The position numbers were made by a program, and so were the translations under genes. Below, in pieces: positions 13,790 through 26,184 of a stretch of 64,000 nt of DNA. This DNA is from Limnoperna fortunei (taxonomy: Eukaryota > Mollusca > Bivalvia > Mytilida > Modiolidae). Each line of letters opens with the position of its first letter. The first letter of the stretch is position 1. Location of the stretch: positions 25,300,432-25,364,431 of the forward strand of contig OX104113.1 of NCBI GenBank assembly GCA_944474755.1. Direction: 5' to 3'. The notes beneath the pieces were generated by a model. That model saw only the letters and a list, made by a program, of their open reading frames with translations. It searched no databases and was not told where the DNA came from.

Positions 13790-14349
13790 TTATATACAAT
13801 CGTTCACAATGTCCGACGAATGGTATCTATTTGGTGGTATTGGGAATGTCTGTTGTATTCTTAACTTCAAAGAGATTACGTTATCTATACAGCTACAAAA
13901 AAGAATAGAAGATTGAACTGACTTCTATCAGTCCATGGATATAGGAAAGAACAGATAGAAAGGGAGAGATTGCCTGTTGAAATGTTACATGTCATGTCAA
14001 AACTGTTTGTGAGTTAGCGGGAAGAGAAAGGGACTGAGATGTAATAAACTTTTTAGTTATTTAGTATCAAACATCCGATTCGGGTAATACCTTGATTAGT
14101 TGATGGAACGATACTTCTGAAATCTAGGATTAACTGCTGGTGAAATAGATGTGAAACAATTAAGACCGTGGTAGAGTTAGTTGGTCCAGATATTTTTTTA
14201 ATAAAACGCAACAATCAGTTCTTACTTTACAAAAATGTTTAAATACTTAATGTGTTCTATGTTATCGTTGCCAGAGTACGTGCTATATCGTATTTGTCTA
14301 TTCTTTTGATTTTTTGTGATGTATTTTTCAATAAAAACATAATGACATT

Positions 14350-14572
14350 TGAGGTTGCATCTGAGGTCACGAAATCTTTCGTCTCAAACAAAACCTAATA
14401 CACCTAATAACTGTAGTGCAAATATGTCAACGTTATCGTTCAAGTATTTGTACAGAATGTTGATATGCTTTAATCAGTATGTGATAGAAGACTGTGTCGG
14501 ACTCAAACAATATCATTACAGACTCTGATCGATCAAATAAAACTTAAATCAACATCTTATAGATGTACACAA
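14350..14572. repeat. best-conserved segment of the long duplication (copy 1)
   Basis: This block matches 35,610-35,840 far more closely than the flanking parts of the duplication match each other, including 'TTCAAGTATTTGTACAGAAT' and 'AAGACTGTGTCGGACTC'. The copy 2 counterpart is missing: between 25,740 and 25,780 the alignment jumps over it. On the minus strand both copies can be read as SDTVF-HILIKAYQHSVQILER, with most differences at third positions, which hints at a short exon or old coding relic but proves nothing. Confidence 0.5.
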
Positions 14573-15599
14573 CTAAATTGATTAAATAACCAGCCGTTCT
14601 TCAAACGATATAAAGTCTACCTTTAAAACCAAACAACAATTACTATCGACGTTGACCAAAGTGTTTTGGAAAAACATTGCTACTTATTTGAGTAAGGTTC
14701 ATACTTAAATCACAATGGTTATTTGCTTCAAAACTTATATACTGAAGGCGAACATTGAATACATACTTGTTAATCAAATTGTGTGCTTGTTTATGACATT
14801 CTCTCTAGCCAACGGTTCTAAGTGCGCGTTAGCTCCATCGCCCTGATATGAAATCTGCCTGGACTCGTAGCCACATATTTGGCGGATGGTTTATGACATA
14901 ATATGTAAAAGTAATTGGCTAAAAGTGTGTTTGTGCATATTATAAATTTATTCTGCAATAAATGAATATGTTGAAGGCATTAATGTTTGTCATTGATCAG
15001 CAAGAAAAAAAACTCATCTTGCATATGATCAGCTCTAAGAATTCAGCAAAATAGTGCCAAAGAATAAAAATTTTAATTGAATTAAAATTGTGTCACTATT
15101 TTGTAATCTTTGGAGTTAAATTAAAAATATTACCAATTTAAATTACCTTGTTTTTAAATATTGATGGTGAAAAATCTTAATGAAAATTCATCAGTATGAC
15201 TTAAGCGTCTTGTCGTTATAACGTTTAATATCTATGCAAGTACAAAAAAATTATATTGTGAATAAAAAATATATTCTTGCAATGAAACTTTTTAAAGGCG
15301 ATAAATAAAGCCAATTAATATCAGAATTTATAAACGATTATCGTTGTAGGTTTTAAGGTGAAGTATATTCTGAATATTAGATATTTTTTATGGTCTTGAC
15401 TTCAACGTAATGTTTTTTCTTTCTCGACAATAAAAGCATTTCTGCATACAGTTAACAGAATCATGTAAGAGTTTGCCCTCATTAAATGCGATGGTTCATG
15501 TTGTTATTTGTCCACAAAGAAAGATATTAAAAATGATTGTTTCTGTTAACAGTTCGAAATAAAATGTCATAAAAGATATTAAGTGTATAGCATTTACTA

Positions 15600-15975
15600 T
15601 TCCAGACGGGTGTTTCGTTCAATCAAGACTCATCAGTGGCGCTCAAACCCCAAAATATTTTAAATCAAAATGATAACGATGTGGTAGCGCTATTATCAAA
15701 TTATAAAATGGTATACCGATTCAACTGAGGCCCTCTTATCCTTGCAAATAGAACAAACTTACAAATTAAAATCATTTTCGAAATTTCAGGGCACTAAATT
15801 GGGGCAAGGACTATCACATCAATGATATTAAAGTGAGACAACTGGGATAATGATGAACCCGGGCGCTTAAGTTCACCAGCAGGGAGCATCGACCAAGTGG
15901 TTGCAAATGTCATCAATAAAGATACCCAGGTTATAGAATCTACTACGCCAGAATCACGTTTCGTTTAATGGTGAA
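15600..15975. repeat. dispersed mussel-type repeat (GTTTCGTTCAATC...CTCATCAGTGG)
   Basis: 'CTCATCAGTGGCGCTCAAAC' and the later 'CTACGCCAGAATCACGTTTC' are variants of segments repeated at 26,590-26,700, 27,115-27,240 and 27,430-27,540. I associate this sequence with mussel genomes from memory. No coding frame. Confidence 0.5.
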
Positions 15976-17104
15976 TTTAATGTAAAGCAAAGCTTTTAAA
16001 CTGCGATTATGTACGAAAACTGTGTATTAATGAAAAAAATGTATATGACGTGCGAGAAGTTGAACTATCAAAGGTATCTTACTAATCATAGCCATCTGCT
16101 GGCAGCAATATGCAACATGAGAGCAACTTATAGCATGATTGTACTTTTGGTTCCGTAAAACCGACATTGTTTTGTCCGACTGTGTAACGCATTTGTTGCT
16201 ATTCAAATTACATAAATAAAACCCCTTTAAACTTAATATAATAGATTAAATAATTATGTATTATCTGAAAAGTTGCGAACGAAAATTAAACATTTAAAAT
16301 CTAAATTTTATTCACTGATTTCGCTTTCGTGACCTGCGATGGTCATTAGAAACATATTATTTATTAAAACAGTTATCTCCCTTATCTTAAATTTACAAAA
16401 AGTTGTCCTTCTTTGGTAAGTATTAACATATAATTATGCATTAAATGTCGTATGTTTGACTTAAAATGCTATGAAAAATTACTGACAATTTATTTGAAAT
16501 TAACAGTATCAGGGAATAAGCTATAAATATAACAGTAAAAACTAAAATGATAGAAATTGAAGTTCAAATCTTCCCAAATGGAGATAACATTTTACTTGAT
16601 TTACGCAACGAAAGAATTTACCGCTTGACGTCTGCAACCTGTCAACACATTATTTTCCTAAATACTGATATTGATTTTTACTGAAATAAATTAGATGTAT
16701 GACATCATGCACTTCAAATGTTCTTTTTTGCAGCGGCGCAGTTTACAGATTGAAGATAAATAAGATTTATTATAGCATTTAATTTCGATACGAACTCGAC
16801 TTAACGATAAACTGTTTTAACCTTCTAAGGCAGCAGACAAGAAGAATATCAGAATGTTTTTGCAGACAACTATTTCGTTTTAATTCTATTTTTCAGAAAG
16901 TGAAAATATTTTCATAACGTCCAGCGACAAAATTTGAGAGTTTTATTCCTGGCCGGTGTAACATCTGAGAATGGGTGAAATGTTGGGACAATATAGACAA
17001 ACACATTTATACAGATTACGTGTATTACTAAAATCTTAAAACAAACCGGAGTGCGGTTCCTGATAAATAGTATAAATTACAAACAGCACCTGAGTAACTC
17101 TAAG

Positions 17105-17345
17105 TAAGAGGCTGACCTTAGTGTATTTGGGGTATCTTTAATGTCAAAGTCGCTAGGGTAAATTGAATGTAAATAGTTTAGCATGTTAGAGGGACAAAAC
17201 ATCATCAAAATAGCGGAATGTGAAATTGAAGGTCTGAGCCAGTGTCTTCTCTTTCTTCTTCAGCAGGTCTTCTAGGAACTCAACCTCATAAGAGTACAAA
17301 AAAACAGGACGGCGAGGAGTACCTATTGGAATATATTCTATTATT
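17105..17345 (-). pseudogene. reverse-transcriptase fragment with YxDD motif
   Basis: On the minus strand this encodes IPIGTPRRPVFLYSYEVEFL, then TLAQTFNFTFRYFDDVLSL, then after a stop and frameshift an IYPSDFDIKDTPNTLRSASY segment. The RYFDD box is the RT palm-domain catalytic motif and is intact here. I recognise this sequence type as an abundant mollusc RT protein (pattern FLYSYE, RYIDDVLSL, IYPIELEIKDTT, SASYLDL). Its architecture resembles the Penelope-like lineage, which is my inference. The fragment is broken by a stop and a frameshift and has lost its upstream motifs. Confidence 0.75.
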
Positions 17346-20300
17346 ACAACAGTTCCATTTATTTTGTACACACTGCAATAACATGATCTTATATCAGATA
17401 ATTATTACAGTTGCTTAAGTCATGACTTTAAAAAAATTACAAAAATCGGCTTTAAATACAGTTCCAACGGATATGCTATAATACATGTACAGAATGGAAT
17501 TGCAGGTCAAATTGAAAAGAAAAGAATTATCTATTGTTTTATGGACATATTGAACGGTTTATCCCAGGACCGTTATATATGTATATATTTTATACATGTA
17601 ACTTGTTTTGCAACATAGTAGCCGTATTTTATTTCAGATGATATCTTCCAAATCCCCATTAAAGTTGAGGCATATAATTTGCTATGAAATATCCTGTTAA
17701 AAGCAGACTTAAGCATTACGTGTTTATGTTGATAACTAGTAAATTTATTTTGAATTAAAAATAACATGAGTATGAGCATGGAGCTTAGTATTTGTCTTCC
17801 CTTGAGTTTCCGGCACGTTTTAATAATAAGGACGTCATACTTTTATGTGACCTGTAATAGACGCAAAACAACAATGTACATATTTCTGAAATATAAAAAA
17901 TATTATATACTAAACATCAAGCTAAACGATATTATTTATATGCCAGCAAGTAACAGGAATTTGTTTGCCTGTAACAAAGATGGTAATACAGAAATGGACT
18001 ACAACAAACGAAGCGTGTTGTATACCGACGTATATGTTAACATACCTGCTCATGATAACATTCAATGTATTATATCTCCATGGGACAAAAATAGTTTCAA
18101 ATGTAATTTGCTGAAACATTAAATTACTTAGTGTTTGTTTTATTTAGATTGATTAAAAATGCATTGCAACTAACTGTTTTGAACTTAAAAATGATGCTTT
18201 CATGATAATATAAATCAAGGAAAAGACGTTCTTAAATAGTAATGTCTGGAAATTTTATGAACACTTTTGTAGCTATTTTAATTCTATATGATTTGTAGGT
18301 TACAAGTTTTTTAATGACGTGCTATACAGATAACAGATAAATTTCAAGGATTTCCAAGTCAAAGCATACGAATTTTACGGGGCATGCGTAATCAATCAAT
18401 GTAAATAATCATTATGAAGCAGGGGAAATATCATAAAGCTTTAACATAAAAATTATGTTTTAAGTTGAAATATCAGCTTTTTAATTTCAAGATATTATGC
18501 AAGAGCGAAATAAACCAAACATTGTGTTTCCTGTTACTGTTACCGTTTGACAACGGCCTCTTGATTGGTTGCTCATAGGGTAAACTGTTATTTTTTATGC
18601 CCTCACTTATGAACTAAATTTTTTCCAGCAATGAGATACCCCTCAAAACGATCGGAACGGACAAAAACCGCTAAAATATTCCTGAGTTGGGCTTTGTAAA
18701 ATCACCTGAAATAAACAGCCAAATTATTTAATAATTTATTTTCGATTCTATAAAACACTGCTTTTTAAATACAGCTTCAATATTAAAATCCCAATGAATA
18801 ATAAATCTACTGTCCATGCTACAGTGACGCACAGTAAAATGTCAAGATAAGAACTATTTGCCTCTACCTCCATCAATGTTCATTACAGAGTCATATTGAA
18901 AATGCAATTTTTGAATCTTCACTCGTTGTTATTAATATTACGGACTGATCTGCGTCGAAGTTTAATCTCAGTGTGACATAAAATAAAGTCGTTTCAGCAT
19001 GTTACGAATAAACTTTCATGAGCATTGCAAATTGAAAGACTTTTTATTTCTACCAAACTGCCAAAAATATGCATTAGTTTTATTTATTGTGGCATGTTCT
19101 AAAACTGGATCTGGAAATAAAATTTGTCCAGTATTATCATCTGTCAAATTAAAAGTAAGTTTGATCTAAAAGATTCGCAGCAAGTTTTATAAACATATCC
19201 ATTATGCCTTGGAGTGATATTTGTTAAAAAAAACCGCCGAGAGATGGAGTATTTCCTTAGCCTTATAACCTAAGGAAATTAAGCTCGAGATTGTTATTTT
19301 AAACTTAAACATCTATTTTTAATGTTGGCTATTTCGGAAACCTTAGACTTACAAAAGTGGAATATGACTGAATCCTCCTACATAACGTGTCCTTCAAACA
19401 GTTATAAAAAACACATTATATAGTAAAACAATTAAAATATTAGAGCTTCATAACGGATACAGTTTCCCAATAGTTTACCTATAGCCTAAAATAGAACTTT
19501 TTTTTTATTATACGCCTTTTTATTTGTTTTATAATGTTACTAAACACATGCCATATCATATTTTACAATATATCCAGTATGGGTTCAGAAGGTCCATCAT
19601 AAAAAAACCTGAAATAACTATCTCGTTTACATGCTACAAAAATTATATTTTATCAAAATACTTAATCTGGAAATACATAAACGTACCTTAAATAAGTTTT
19701 TATTACATAGAAACTGAAAAATCTACCCTAAAAGACAAACAATGGGACCTTACTCTCCAGTAAATGGCCATTTTAGGATTGTGCTCAGCCGAACAAAGAA
19801 GATTTATCTTGTAATGTAGTTAATATTTGTTCATTTTTACTTGTATGTATATAATTTCTATTAGGATGATGTAAACGTTTATCGTTGATGCATTCGAGTT
19901 TTCATCGATGTCAATTGAAGTTTTTCATTATTTAGCTTATTTTGTACGTTACTTGGAAAAATCTTATTTTCAAACCTATATAGTTTTGTTATTCTGTACA
20001 AGATATCTTGACGGTAACATTTGTCATAGAACATTAGTTCCCTTTATTTTTGCCTACATATTAAATAAAACAACAACAGTCTATGGCATATGTTTTATAC
20101 ATAAACATCTCATTTATTATGTAATGAAAACCATGCATCAATAAATTTCACTCCGATTACAAGACCCAGCTAAAGCATAAAATCGTAAGACGAAACATTA
20201 CAAAATTACAACGGTAAATTTCAATAATCAGATAAAAGACCCAACAAAGTACTATATTCAGAACGAAAAATGCAATTATGGCATAACAGAAAACACACAA

Positions 20301-20375
20301 ACACGTCCAGCCTAAGGCCCCTGTGTGAATACTACAGTTGTATTAATGCAAGGAATATTACTTAACACAAATGTA

Positions 20376-21691
20376 CAGCACAGTTTCAAAAGTGAGTCCC
20401 ATTTTTCCAAAATGGCTGCTAATGACTACAATGTACAATTGTGCAAAATAAAGTTGTACGTACCAATTCAGACTAAATTACTGCTAATACTTGGTTATAA
20501 ATCATTTCCTGACTTTTAACCTCTCTGCATCTCTGTGAAAAGCTTTTATAAAGTCTTTGAATATACAAAAAGGCACTTTGTTCCACAGAAAATAAATTTC
20601 TACCTCAAGATCGGCTTTGGTTTGTACATGAATAAGTGTAGTTTTCAGTTTATTTTTCATTGTAGCTATATATTTTTAAATTGGCTGCAATTGGGACTTT
20701 GTGCTGGCCTTTGTAACACAGTTAGATTATTGTCTTGTTTTCACTGTTAACGCAGTCGAGATTTATGATAAAGTGCATTGTCGTCTTGAAAGTTTTTAGC
20801 AATTACTTGCCACAAGTTAATTTTCTAGTGTGTCATTATATTTTTCCGAGTTCATATTACCCTTTACCATGGATAAAGTCCCAACACCATCATAGGTCAT
20901 ACATCCACAGACAATCAGTTTAATAGTTTACTGAGCCGATATGCTAAAGTATCCAAGGTATTCACGTCTCTAACGTTCTGCATTTTATCTCCACACTTTT
21001 AACTTCTCCACCGTGTTTGATAATCACCATCATTTCATCAATGTATATCACTCTTTTTTTATAGTTGTTAACAGTTCAACATTTCCTAGCCATACACCTT
21101 ACAAGACGCTTATACGGTTAGTTTCCTTTTACCCATAAGTTTTAGAACAGTGCATCGTTTATATCCCAATTTGTTCTAATTACTTTGAACAGTCCGCTTA
21201 GACACTTTAACTGGAAAAATGTTGAAATTTTCCCTGAATGAAGCCTACGATTAACTTACACCAAACTCTGAAGTTGACGCTATCCTCGTGGTCCTAAAAG
21301 GTTTGGTCTGCCACTACTCGATTTTTTCACAGTTTTCAGGACTGTCGAAGCGCTAAGAATTTTTTTTTTACTATTGAGTGGTTTAATTTAAGCATTTTAT
21401 TACTTTCTGTAAACCAATCTCTGCTTTGCTTAACTTTTATGATGTTTTTCTTGTTACAATTCTTTACCGTGGTAAGCCATTTAATTTTCGCTTTCGTGTT
21501 TTTTTTTACATCAGCAGCAGACGACCTTGAAACTTCCGGTTCACAGAAGTTACTTCACTGTCAGTCACCGTATTATCGAACAAGTATGTTTTATTTGACC
21601 TTCGCTAGAAAAAACGTCGCCGAGTTTACAGGTTAGAAAAACAATTTAGCGGCCATATTGTTTAAGAGGACTCACTTTTCGCGCCGTGCTG
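20376..21691 (-). mobile_element. Tc1/mariner-like transposon with decayed transposase
   Basis: The element is 1,316 bp, flanked by TA on both sides (20,374-20,375 and 21,692-21,693). Terminal inverted repeats begin CAGCAC and share AAAAGTGAGTCC and an ATGGC(T/C)GCTAA block further in. On the minus strand there is a decayed transposase: SGRPNLLGPRG (about 21,320-21,290), then VCGCMTYDGVGTLSMVKGN and MNSEKY (about 20,915-20,850), then DDNALYH (20,780) and LQRPAQSPN (20,720). These match the Tc1 order GRP, VWG-MSYHGVG, QDNAP-H, WPAQSPDLNPIE. Stops and frameshifts are numerous, so it is dead. Length and TA target fit the family. Confidence 0.85.
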
Positions 21692-22199
21692 TACTTCGTT
21701 TAAATCATGATTTTATTTCTTATAAGGCATCGTCGAATCATTTTAAGCAAACATCACAGTTTTAGTCGATCGAACTTTTAAATACAATTGACGAGTCGAT
21801 ATTTTCTTAAATAATTTCAGGGATTCAAAATGAAGTTGTTAATTTACTACCTTTATATAAACTGAAAAAGGTGTTAAAATTTAAAAAAAAATAGAGCCTT
21901 ATTCGTTTAGAACTTTTAAACAGAAGGCTTAACAGGAAACTATTAGTGTACAGCTATCATCAATATTTATAATCACCTCGTTTATGTGTCTTTGTAAGAA
22001 AATATTTACAGGCATGAATAAATATAACAGGATATGTAATAACAGCATACTATTATATTGCTCAGAAGTTTATGCAAGTTGATGTATTTTGTAAGCAATG
22101 ATTTTTGTTATATTTTCCCCTAATTCATTCACACTTTAGTATTTCCAATCTCGTTAAAATGTCTAGGCCGTTAGTATTTATGATAAATTACAAGAAAAA

Positions 22200-23005
22200 T
22201 AGGGAAAAAACCGACCGAACATTAAGAGCCAAAAGTCAAGGGACAGTTAGAAATCCGGATATAGACAAACGTAACACAAAACAGAAAAAAGAGTAACCCG
22301 AACCCAATAAAAACCATAGGTGGACTCAGGTGCTCCGGAAATTGAGCAGCCTGTCTGTAATTAGACACCCATCGAGTTACTCATTGTCATGTCTAGGGAA
22401 AAGTCTAATCCATGAATAGGAAACACTACCTATGACTCAGCGAAAAAGGTCAGATCGTAATTGAGACACTTATTCCCAAAACGATCAATTAGGTCATATG
22501 GCAACCATAAAACTTCTGGAAAGAGAACATCAACCAAGGTACAACAAATGCTTGTTTGAGTAGTTTAGAAGTCAACAGCAGTGATCGGTCTAGAAAATTC
22601 GCAATACCGATCGCAGGATCTAGAATAATGTATAATTTGTGAAATGTACACACTATATGCTGGAGCTGCTGGAATGTTGTTGTCGATGAACGAGAAGTTA
22701 GCAATTGAAAGTTGAAGGCATCACGTTTATCGTAGAGTCTAGCTTGTAGCTTTCCTCAGTCTATTTCTAGAAGTAGTTCTAAGTAAGGGGGCTGACCTTA
22801 GTGTATTAGTGGTGTCCTTAATTTCAAGCTCGCTAGGGTAAATCAAATTTAAATAGTCACCTAATTTAGCATTGTGGAGAGACAAAACATTATCAGTATA
22901 GCGTTATGTAAAATTAAAGGTCTGGGCCAGTGTCTTATCATTCTTCTTCAGCAGGCCTTCTAGGAACTCAGCCTTATAAGAGTACAAAAACAGGTAAGCG
23001 AAGAG
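22200..23005 (-). pseudogene. reverse-transcriptase relic, long fragment
   Basis: Same RT family as 17,105-17,345, here extending from the catalytic region to the C-terminal end. Minus-strand pieces in order: RYTDNVLSL (near 22,895; the second Asp of the YxDD box is changed to Asn), IYPSELEIKDTTNTL-like (near 22,820), NFLDRSLLLTSKLLKQ (near 22,570), and GAPESTYGFYWVRVTL (near 22,300). Several frameshifts and stops occur. The altered catalytic box alone would abolish activity. It sits right after the conserved anchor at 22,090-22,190 of copy 2. Confidence 0.78.
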
Positions 23006-23778
23006 AGGAATACCAACAATTTGCTGAAAAACATGTCCTTTAAACATGAAGAATATGTTGTCAATCAAAAATCTAACATATAACAGAATAAAAACTTTTA
23101 TTAACTATAAAAAGGGTATAGAGATGGAGTCATCCGTAGGACGTAATATATCGTCAGCTGCAAACTGCTATCTTTAAAATAAAAAAAAATGAATTGGATC
23201 CACGGACAAAAAATATTGTATGCATTGCACATAAAGCCATTGTGCAGGCGCCGCTTGAAATGTTGCTACATATGGAGGTTTGTCACACAATTTATACCTC
23301 AATTTGTTATTGTCGTCCAATAAAGATTAAAACGCAATCTATATAGCAGAGAAATGAAATAAAGGAAATGCAGGGACTGATATCAGAATTAATGTATATA
23401 TTCCGGTCAGAAAGATAGAAGGGTAGAGATGAAAACAAAATTACAAAAAATGACTTTTGTTTGTACAAAACCCATGCCACGTGAAAGTGTGTGGGTGTGG
23501 GAGGGGGAAAGAGGCGTACAAAGCTCAGTTTTATATTACTATCCAACATTCTGTTCGCTCGATGTCTTGGTACTTCTGAAAGCAAGTATTTACAGATGTT
23601 AAATTTGATTGATTGGGTGTCTGCTTTACGTCAAGCAAGTAGTATTTAGCAATGTAGTATCTACATTCAGAACGAGAACAATTAAACAACAATAAATGGG
23701 GTAAGATGGGGAAAAAATCAACACAATTTTGACTGCCACTGGAAAAAGATGAATTGGATAAGGGTGGAGAATTCGGCC

Positions 23779-23987
23779 TTTTGTAATGAATACAATGAGC
23801 CTACTCTTTTTCGAAATCTACAAAAGAAAGCTCTTTATCGTGCAAGGAGCGTGAAACTCCAAACAGGTTACTCACTACAATGGTAAGACTTTCCGTATTA
23901 TGAGCTGACAACCTCCAAAACAGAGGATCTCTACTGGAGACGTGCTGGGATGCTCTGTGTGTCGAGCGTTCGAAACCCTTCCTGTTA
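23779..23987 (+). pseudogene. unidentified coding relic
   Basis: One frame stays open for about 68 codons apart from a single stop (TAA at 23,884), ending ELTTSKTEDLYWRRAGMLCV. Composition is less AT-rich than the surroundings. The string TEDLYWRRAG feels familiar from repeated mussel sequence, but I cannot name a family. The block has no counterpart in copies 1 and 3, so it arrived by insertion. Low confidence. Confidence 0.3.
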
Positions 23988-24085
23988 AATTTAACAGGTT
24001 GTGAAACAGTTCTCTAAACCAGAAATATCTTTTTTAAAACAAAATTGCATGTATTTTTTTTTACATTTTTTTAAATACTAATTTA

Positions 24086-25633
24086 GGCCACACCAAATAA
24101 ATTTCTTGTTCTACGGACCCGACCGCACATATTTTTTCCGATTTCAAAAAAATAATATTAAAAAACAAAATTTCCGCTCCCCGCTCCCGAAAAGTCATCC
24201 GGAATTTTTATTTTTATTCTACTCTTTGAAATCGTAGTCTTGTGAACGCTTATGTAACTGCAGTTTTATTGCATCACAAACAAAACAATTGACGTATTTT
24301 GAAAAAGGAAAAGAAACAATCATACCGTTTTAGTAGTGTGGATATTTGTCATAAAGGAATGCACGGCGATCTATTTCAGTGGTGGTGCGTTAGAACAGCT
24401 TTTTCAAAGATGTGTCAAAATCAAGCATTTCGACCTTAGCGCCGACATAATAAACGTAAAACGAGGATACAGGAACATTTAAAAAAAGTGAAATAAAACT
24501 TCGTGATTAATATTTGTATTTATAGTAGATAGGCTGTTGGAGCAGGATTGCCAGATGGATGACCAAAAAACTTAATTCGACTGACACTTTGAAACTTTTG
24601 GTTGCAACAGCATGGTGAACTTTTAGCCTCAGTAATGAAGCACATTAAATTTTTGTTTATCTCCACCAAGATAAAACAACATGACCACAAAAACTACAAT
24701 GCTTATTAAATTTGTTGACATTGTTGATATGTGTATCCAAAAAAAGAAATGAAATGACTGCTAATGGTTGTTCAGTGTTATTTGTGGAAAAGTTAAAGTA
24801 ATTTTTATTTAGAGTCAACCAATAACTGTTTGAACTGGTTGTTGTCTTATTGTCATTTTTCATATATATCTCTGTTTTCTAATGGCTTGCATGGGACTTG
24901 AATTTTTTCTCTCAAATATTGGACATTGGACACCATTTATCTATAATTTTGGATTGTCTTTGGTTGTTCGATCAAAAGGGAAAGTCTCACTAAATGGGAA
25001 TATTACAGCAAACACAATCAATGGTATATAACTTTTTTTATGACATTTTTAAATTCATTTCTCTAGAAATCTTCATCAATAAATGATGTACAATGTAGTC
25101 AGTTGTGCATTTTAAATAAGGTCTAAAAAATTATTTTTGCAAATGAAGATGTGACAGGTATTCTTTTGCTTCCAGCTGTCTCTAATGCTTTGAAAGTCAT
25201 ATATGTAGTATGTTGTATATGACCTACATGTACAATACTGAATTCATTATTGTAGGTCATGTACAACATAAAAGTTTTAAATGTTGCTATTGATTGTACA
25301 TAATTTGAATGATCAACCCATAATTACAAAATATAATTCATTTATTAATTTACATGCTTTGGTAAACTTCAGGTAAGCATACTAGTAGTATGCCCAATTC
25401 TGGAGGAAAATCACAATGAAACTGAATTTTGCGAATATATACATTGATTAAAGTACATTTTCTTATTTTAAAAAAAATAAAAATAAAAAAAAGTTATCGC
25501 TCGCCTCAGTTTTTTCTGTTCGCCTATGTTTTTTTGAAAATCCAAATAATAATATTAAAATTATTATTTCGCTCGCTCGCCCCATTTTACAATGACAAAA
25601 ATCCTAAGAACAAGAAATTAAATTGGTGTGGCC
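24086..25633. mobile_element. 1.55-kb TIR element, PIF/Harbinger-like by target site
   Basis: Terminal inverted repeats are GGCCACACCAA...AATTTCTTGTTCT on the left and the reverse complement on the right (25,605-25,633), about 28 bp. The flanks are TTA at 24,083-24,085 and TTA at 25,634-25,636, a 3-bp duplication as in PIF/Harbinger elements. The subterminal regions are GC-richer (CCGCTCCCCGCTCCCG left; GCTCGCTCGCCCC right). No transposase frame is visible, so it is non-autonomous. Copies 1 and 3 of the long duplication read straight across this site, which confirms it as an insertion. A CACTA-type element also has 3-bp duplications but the termini differ. Confidence 0.78.
25209..25270. repeat. 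hairpin inside the TIR element
   Basis: Arms TATGTTGTATATGACCTACA and TGTAGGTCATGTACAACATA pair with one mismatch around a loop of about 22 bases. Confidence 0.75.
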
Positions 25634-26184
25634 TTATCCATTCATTATTACCAGAGTATGTTTTTTATCTTAAGTCTTTTTACACTTTTGACTCAGTGTG
25701 ATGTATTTTCATATAACATTAAGAAACATAATGACGAAAGACAAGATAAAATTTATTCTGTAAAGTTGAATATCTTAAACGTACCTAATTCTTATCATTG
25801 GTCTGTAAGAACATAATTTCTTGTTTATTGTCAGCTCTTATATTTCAGAAAAAACATTGTTAACGAAAGAATATTTTTATTGAATAAAACTTGTGTCATT
25901 ATTTTGTAAAATCATTGGAGTTGGTATATCATCCTTTTAATTGAAATTGCCATGTATTAAAATAAGGTTTGGAAAATCTGAATATAAGTTCATCTGTATT
26001 ACTTTAGCGAATAGTCGTAAAAAAATATAATATCTGTACAAGTACGAACAATAATATTGTGAATCGTAAACAAAATATATTGTTTTAAAGAAGATTTTCA
26101 TCGATTAATACAATTTATTTATAACAAAATTTATAAACGATTTTCATAGTGCGGTAAGGTGAAGTATATTACTAATATTAAATA

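Larger units (their letters stand above)
4430..16690. repeat. segmental duplication unit, copy 1 (about 12.3 kb)
   Basis: First of about 2.8 head-to-tail diverged copies. Anchors shared with copies 2 and 3 occur in the same order: 4,440 (TTTACTGCAATAAATAAGAT), 7,211 (TAACAGGAATTTATTTGC), 9,684 (GGCATGTTATAAAACATGG), 11,800-11,880, 13,690-13,760 (AACAATGTCTAGACC), 14,040, 14,350-14,570, 14,990 and 15,540. Unshared blocks are private insertions or deletions, for example 5,400-6,780, 7,600-8,990 and 10,000-11,690. No conserved protein frame runs through the copies at the anchor I tested. The 5' boundary is where similarity to 16,690 starts and may lie somewhat further upstream. Confidence 0.7.

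Noticed and set aside
17766..18122. 118-codon ATG frame as a gene
   Set aside because: It lies in a segment with paralogues at 7,000-7,250 and 29,100-29,350. The aligned copy 1 sequence has several in-frame stops and copy 3 does not keep the frame, so it is chance.
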